Assembly: GCA_023664325.1 (NCBI GenBank)
Contig: JAMPFS010000102.1
Coordinates: 1 to 5,212 of the forward strand
Length of the DNA stretch: 5,212 nt
Origin: Clostridium sp.
GTDB lineage: Bacteria; Bacillota; Clostridia; Lachnospirales; Lachnospiraceae
Direction of reading: 5' to 3'
The notes below the pieces were generated by a model, which was not told the origin of the DNA, ran no database searches, and was given only the letters and a program-made list of their open reading frames with translations. Below are positions 3,771-5,212 of the stretch, one piece after another. Each line of letters starts with the position of its first letter. Positions within the stretch are counted from its first letter, which is position 1. A program made the position numbers and the translations under genes.

Positions 3771-5063
3771 ATGAAAACAATTAAGAAAAATGAATTATTG
3801 GAACTGAAAGATTTTTTGATGCTTTGGAGTACCCAGAGTATATCCCAGCTTGGCAGCAGTATCACAACATTTGCGCTTACCCTGTGGCTGTACGAGAAGA
3901 CCGGTTCTTCGTTAAGCACAGCAGCGCTTACCATATGCTCGTATGCGCCATATGTATTAATGAGCATATTTGCCGGAGCATTGACCGACCGGTTCAACAA
4001 AAAGAAGACAATGCTTGGCTGTGATGTATTTGCGGCAATATGCACCATCACTGTATTTGTACTGTTTCGCGCAAATCTCCTGAGCGTATGGCATTTATAT
4101 GTCCTGAATGTGATTTCGGGGTTAATGAATACCGTACAGCAGCCTGCTTCCGAGGTTGCCATGACACTTATCATTCCTGAAAAGCATTATCAGAAAACAA
4201 GCGGGCTTCGCTCTTTATCCAGATCGCTGATATCCATATTGAATCCTTTGATTGCTACGGCACTGTACTCATTTGTCGGGCTAAATGGTGTAATCGCAGT
4301 TGATCTTGGAAGTTTCCTGATCGCTTTTGTGTCATTGCTGTTTTTTATCAAAATCCCGGAATACAAGAGTGATAAGCAGGAAAATATGCTGAATCTCACA
4401 AAAGAAGGGCTTGCGTTTCTGAGAGAAAACCCATTAATTATGACTCTGATCCTGTTTATGTCAGGGGTTAATCTGGTAGCTTCCGCCTTTGATGCATCCT
4501 TACCCGGTTATGTGCTTCCGAATCCGAAAGGCGGTTCAGCCGTCCTGGGAATTGTGACATCCTGTTCCGGCGTTGCCATGATTATCGGCAGTCTGATGGT
4601 TTCCGTTTTACCAAAACCAAAGGACAGGATAAAAGTCATTTATCTGACAATGCTGTTTTCGCTTGGAGCGGAAAACTTTTTGTTAGCATTCTCCAGGGAG
4701 CCTTTATTGTGGTGCATCGGGCAGATCATCGGCTGGGTTCTTGTGCCAATCATGGATGCCAATTTAGATGTGATTCTTCGGACAAGCATTCCGGTCGAGT
4801 TACAGGGGCGCGTGTATGCATGCCGTAATACACTTCAATTTTTTACAATTCCAATCGGATTGTTTGCAGGTGGTTTTATGGTAGATAATGTATGCGAACC
4901 AATTATGCGCATATATGGCGATTTACCTATTCTGCAAACTCTCTTTGGCACCGGCAAGGGTTCCGGCGCTGCGCTCATGATATTTATACTTGGCGTAGGA
5001 GGCAGTCTCATCTGTATTGTCACAGGCAGGCGGCTGAAGAAGTATCAATATAACGAAAACTAG
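3771..5063 (+). CDS. MFS drug efflux transporter, Mef/DHA3-like
   Basis: This 430-residue membrane protein has the length and helix pattern of a 12-segment major facilitator. The first helix region has LWSTQSISQLGSSITTFAL (18-36). The loop between helices 2 and 3 carries the family motif A as GALTDRFNKKKTMLGCD (69-85), with the conserved Asp73 and the basic cluster. Later landmarks are an N-half helix with GLMNTVQQPASEVAM (about 117-131), a long central cytoplasmic loop near KIPEYKSDKQENMLNLTKEG (about 194-213) and a C-terminal basic tail RRLKKYQYNEN. The arrangement, including EKTGSS after helix 1 and a DR-N-KKK loop, is like macrolide exporters of the Mef type and other DHA3 members. It would use the proton gradient to export a drug or metabolite from the cytoplasm. 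The gene stands alone behind a leader-peptide attenuator, which argues for induction by a ribosome-targeting compound. No ABC-F (Msr-type) partner is present within the window. The substrate is not determined. Confidence 0.88.
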   Translation: MKTIKKNELLELKDFLMLWSTQSISQLGSSITTFALTLWLYEKTGSSLSTAALTICSYAPYVLMSIFAGALTDRFNKKKTMLGCDVFAAICTITVFVLFRANLLSVWHLYVLNVISGLMNTVQQPASEVAMTLIIPEKHYQKTSGLRSLSRSLISILNPLIATALYSFVGLNGVIAVDLGSFLIAFVSLLFFIKIPEYKSDKQENMLNLTKEGLAFLRENPLIMTLILFMSGVNLVASAFDASLPGYVLPNPKGGSAVLGIVTSCSGVAMIIGSLMVSVLPKPKDRIKVIYLTMLFSLGAENFLLAFSREPLLWCIGQIIGWVLVPIMDANLDVILRTSIPVELQGRVYACRNTLQFFTIPIGLFAGGFMVDNVCEPIMRIYGDLPILQTLFGTGKGSGAALMIFILGVGGSLICIVTGRRLKKYQYNEN

Positions 5064-5095
5064 TGCGGGTATTTACATTTATCCGGCAGATAACA

Positions 5096-5125
5096 ACAGG
5101 GAGTCCGTTTTGACAGGCTCCCTGT
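5096..5125 (+). terminator. Stem-loop after the MFS gene, probable terminator
   Basis: ACAGGGAG (5096-5103) and CTCCCTGT (5118-5125) form a perfect 8-bp stem, extended by CC/GG inside past one bulged T, 33 bases after the MFS stop. The following AACTTTATG is only moderately T-rich on the plus strand, and the reverse side (TGTTGTTATC) is similar, so it may be a weak or bidirectional terminator. Confidence 0.5.
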
Positions 5126-5212
5126 AACTTTATGAAATGAGAAAAATCAAGGTCTCAAAACTTGAGTTTCCGCAAATTGCAATGTAAAAGTGAGTAAACC
5201 TTCCCGCAGTGC
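5126..5212. other. Unassigned right edge
   Basis: No complete gene is visible here. A small inverted repeat CTCAA-AAC-TTGAG occupies 5154-5166. On the minus strand a frame is open from the right edge to a TGA at 5147-5149 (21 codons). It could be the end of a gene entering from outside, but the stretch is too short to support one. Confidence 0.4.

Noticed and set aside
3532..3780. Minus-strand ORF of 82 codons
   Set aside because: It is antisense to the efflux promoter, leader peptide and attenuator, which explain this stretch much better.
3719..4174. Minus-strand ORF of 151 codons
   Set aside because: It is the antisense shadow of the N-terminal half of the MFS gene; no domain and no initiation signal.
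5147..5212. End of a minus-strand gene entering from the right edge
   Set aside because: Only 21 codons are visible, with no motif and no strong codon signature, so it may be chance.

Overview
The window most resembles a low-to-medium GC anaerobic Firmicute of the Lachnospiraceae / Clostridia type. The evidence is strong AGGAGG-like ribosome binding sites, the codon usage, a DUF81 permease, an XRE/TlpA/4Fe-4S redox cluster of a kind common in gut clostridia, and a leader-peptide-controlled MFS efflux gene. The genus cannot be fixed from the sequence alone.

Layout. Positions 1-185 hold the C-terminal end of a gene that starts outside the window; it is a charged coiled coil made of 11-residue repeats. 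Positions 258-1025 (+) encode a TauE/SafE (DUF81) permease. Converging on it from the right is a minus-strand cluster, 3378 down to 1059, read in the order: XRE regulator (split by an in-frame TGA), TlpA-type thioredoxin-fold lipoprotein, a 45-residue membrane protein ending in a CxxC motif, and a polytopic NapH-like protein with two C-terminal 4Fe-4S motifs. The spacers are 20-27 bases, and the last two genes overlap as TAATG. The cluster is almost certainly one operon, and its parts fit a transmembrane electron or thiol relay: cytoplasmic iron-sulfur centres, membrane cysteines, the small CxxC protein, then an extracytoplasmic CGPC thioredoxin-like lipoprotein.

Positions 3379-3770 form a divergent intergenic region. 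On the minus side it has a possible promoter/operator for the redox operon. On the plus side it has a good sigma-A-type promoter, a 12-codon leader peptide with its own Shine-Dalgarno sequence, and mutually exclusive RNA hairpins, one followed by a U-rich tail. This is the architecture of a ribosome-dependent transcription attenuator, and it precedes the MFS efflux gene (3771-5063, +), which resembles Mef/DHA3 drug exporters. A stem-loop follows that gene at 5096-5125, and nothing else is assignable up to 5212.

The most noteworthy items are the attenuator with its leader peptide, the in-frame stop inside the transmembrane segment of the regulator, and the small CxxC gene, which is easily missed and whose position also fixes the start of the 4Fe-4S gene.
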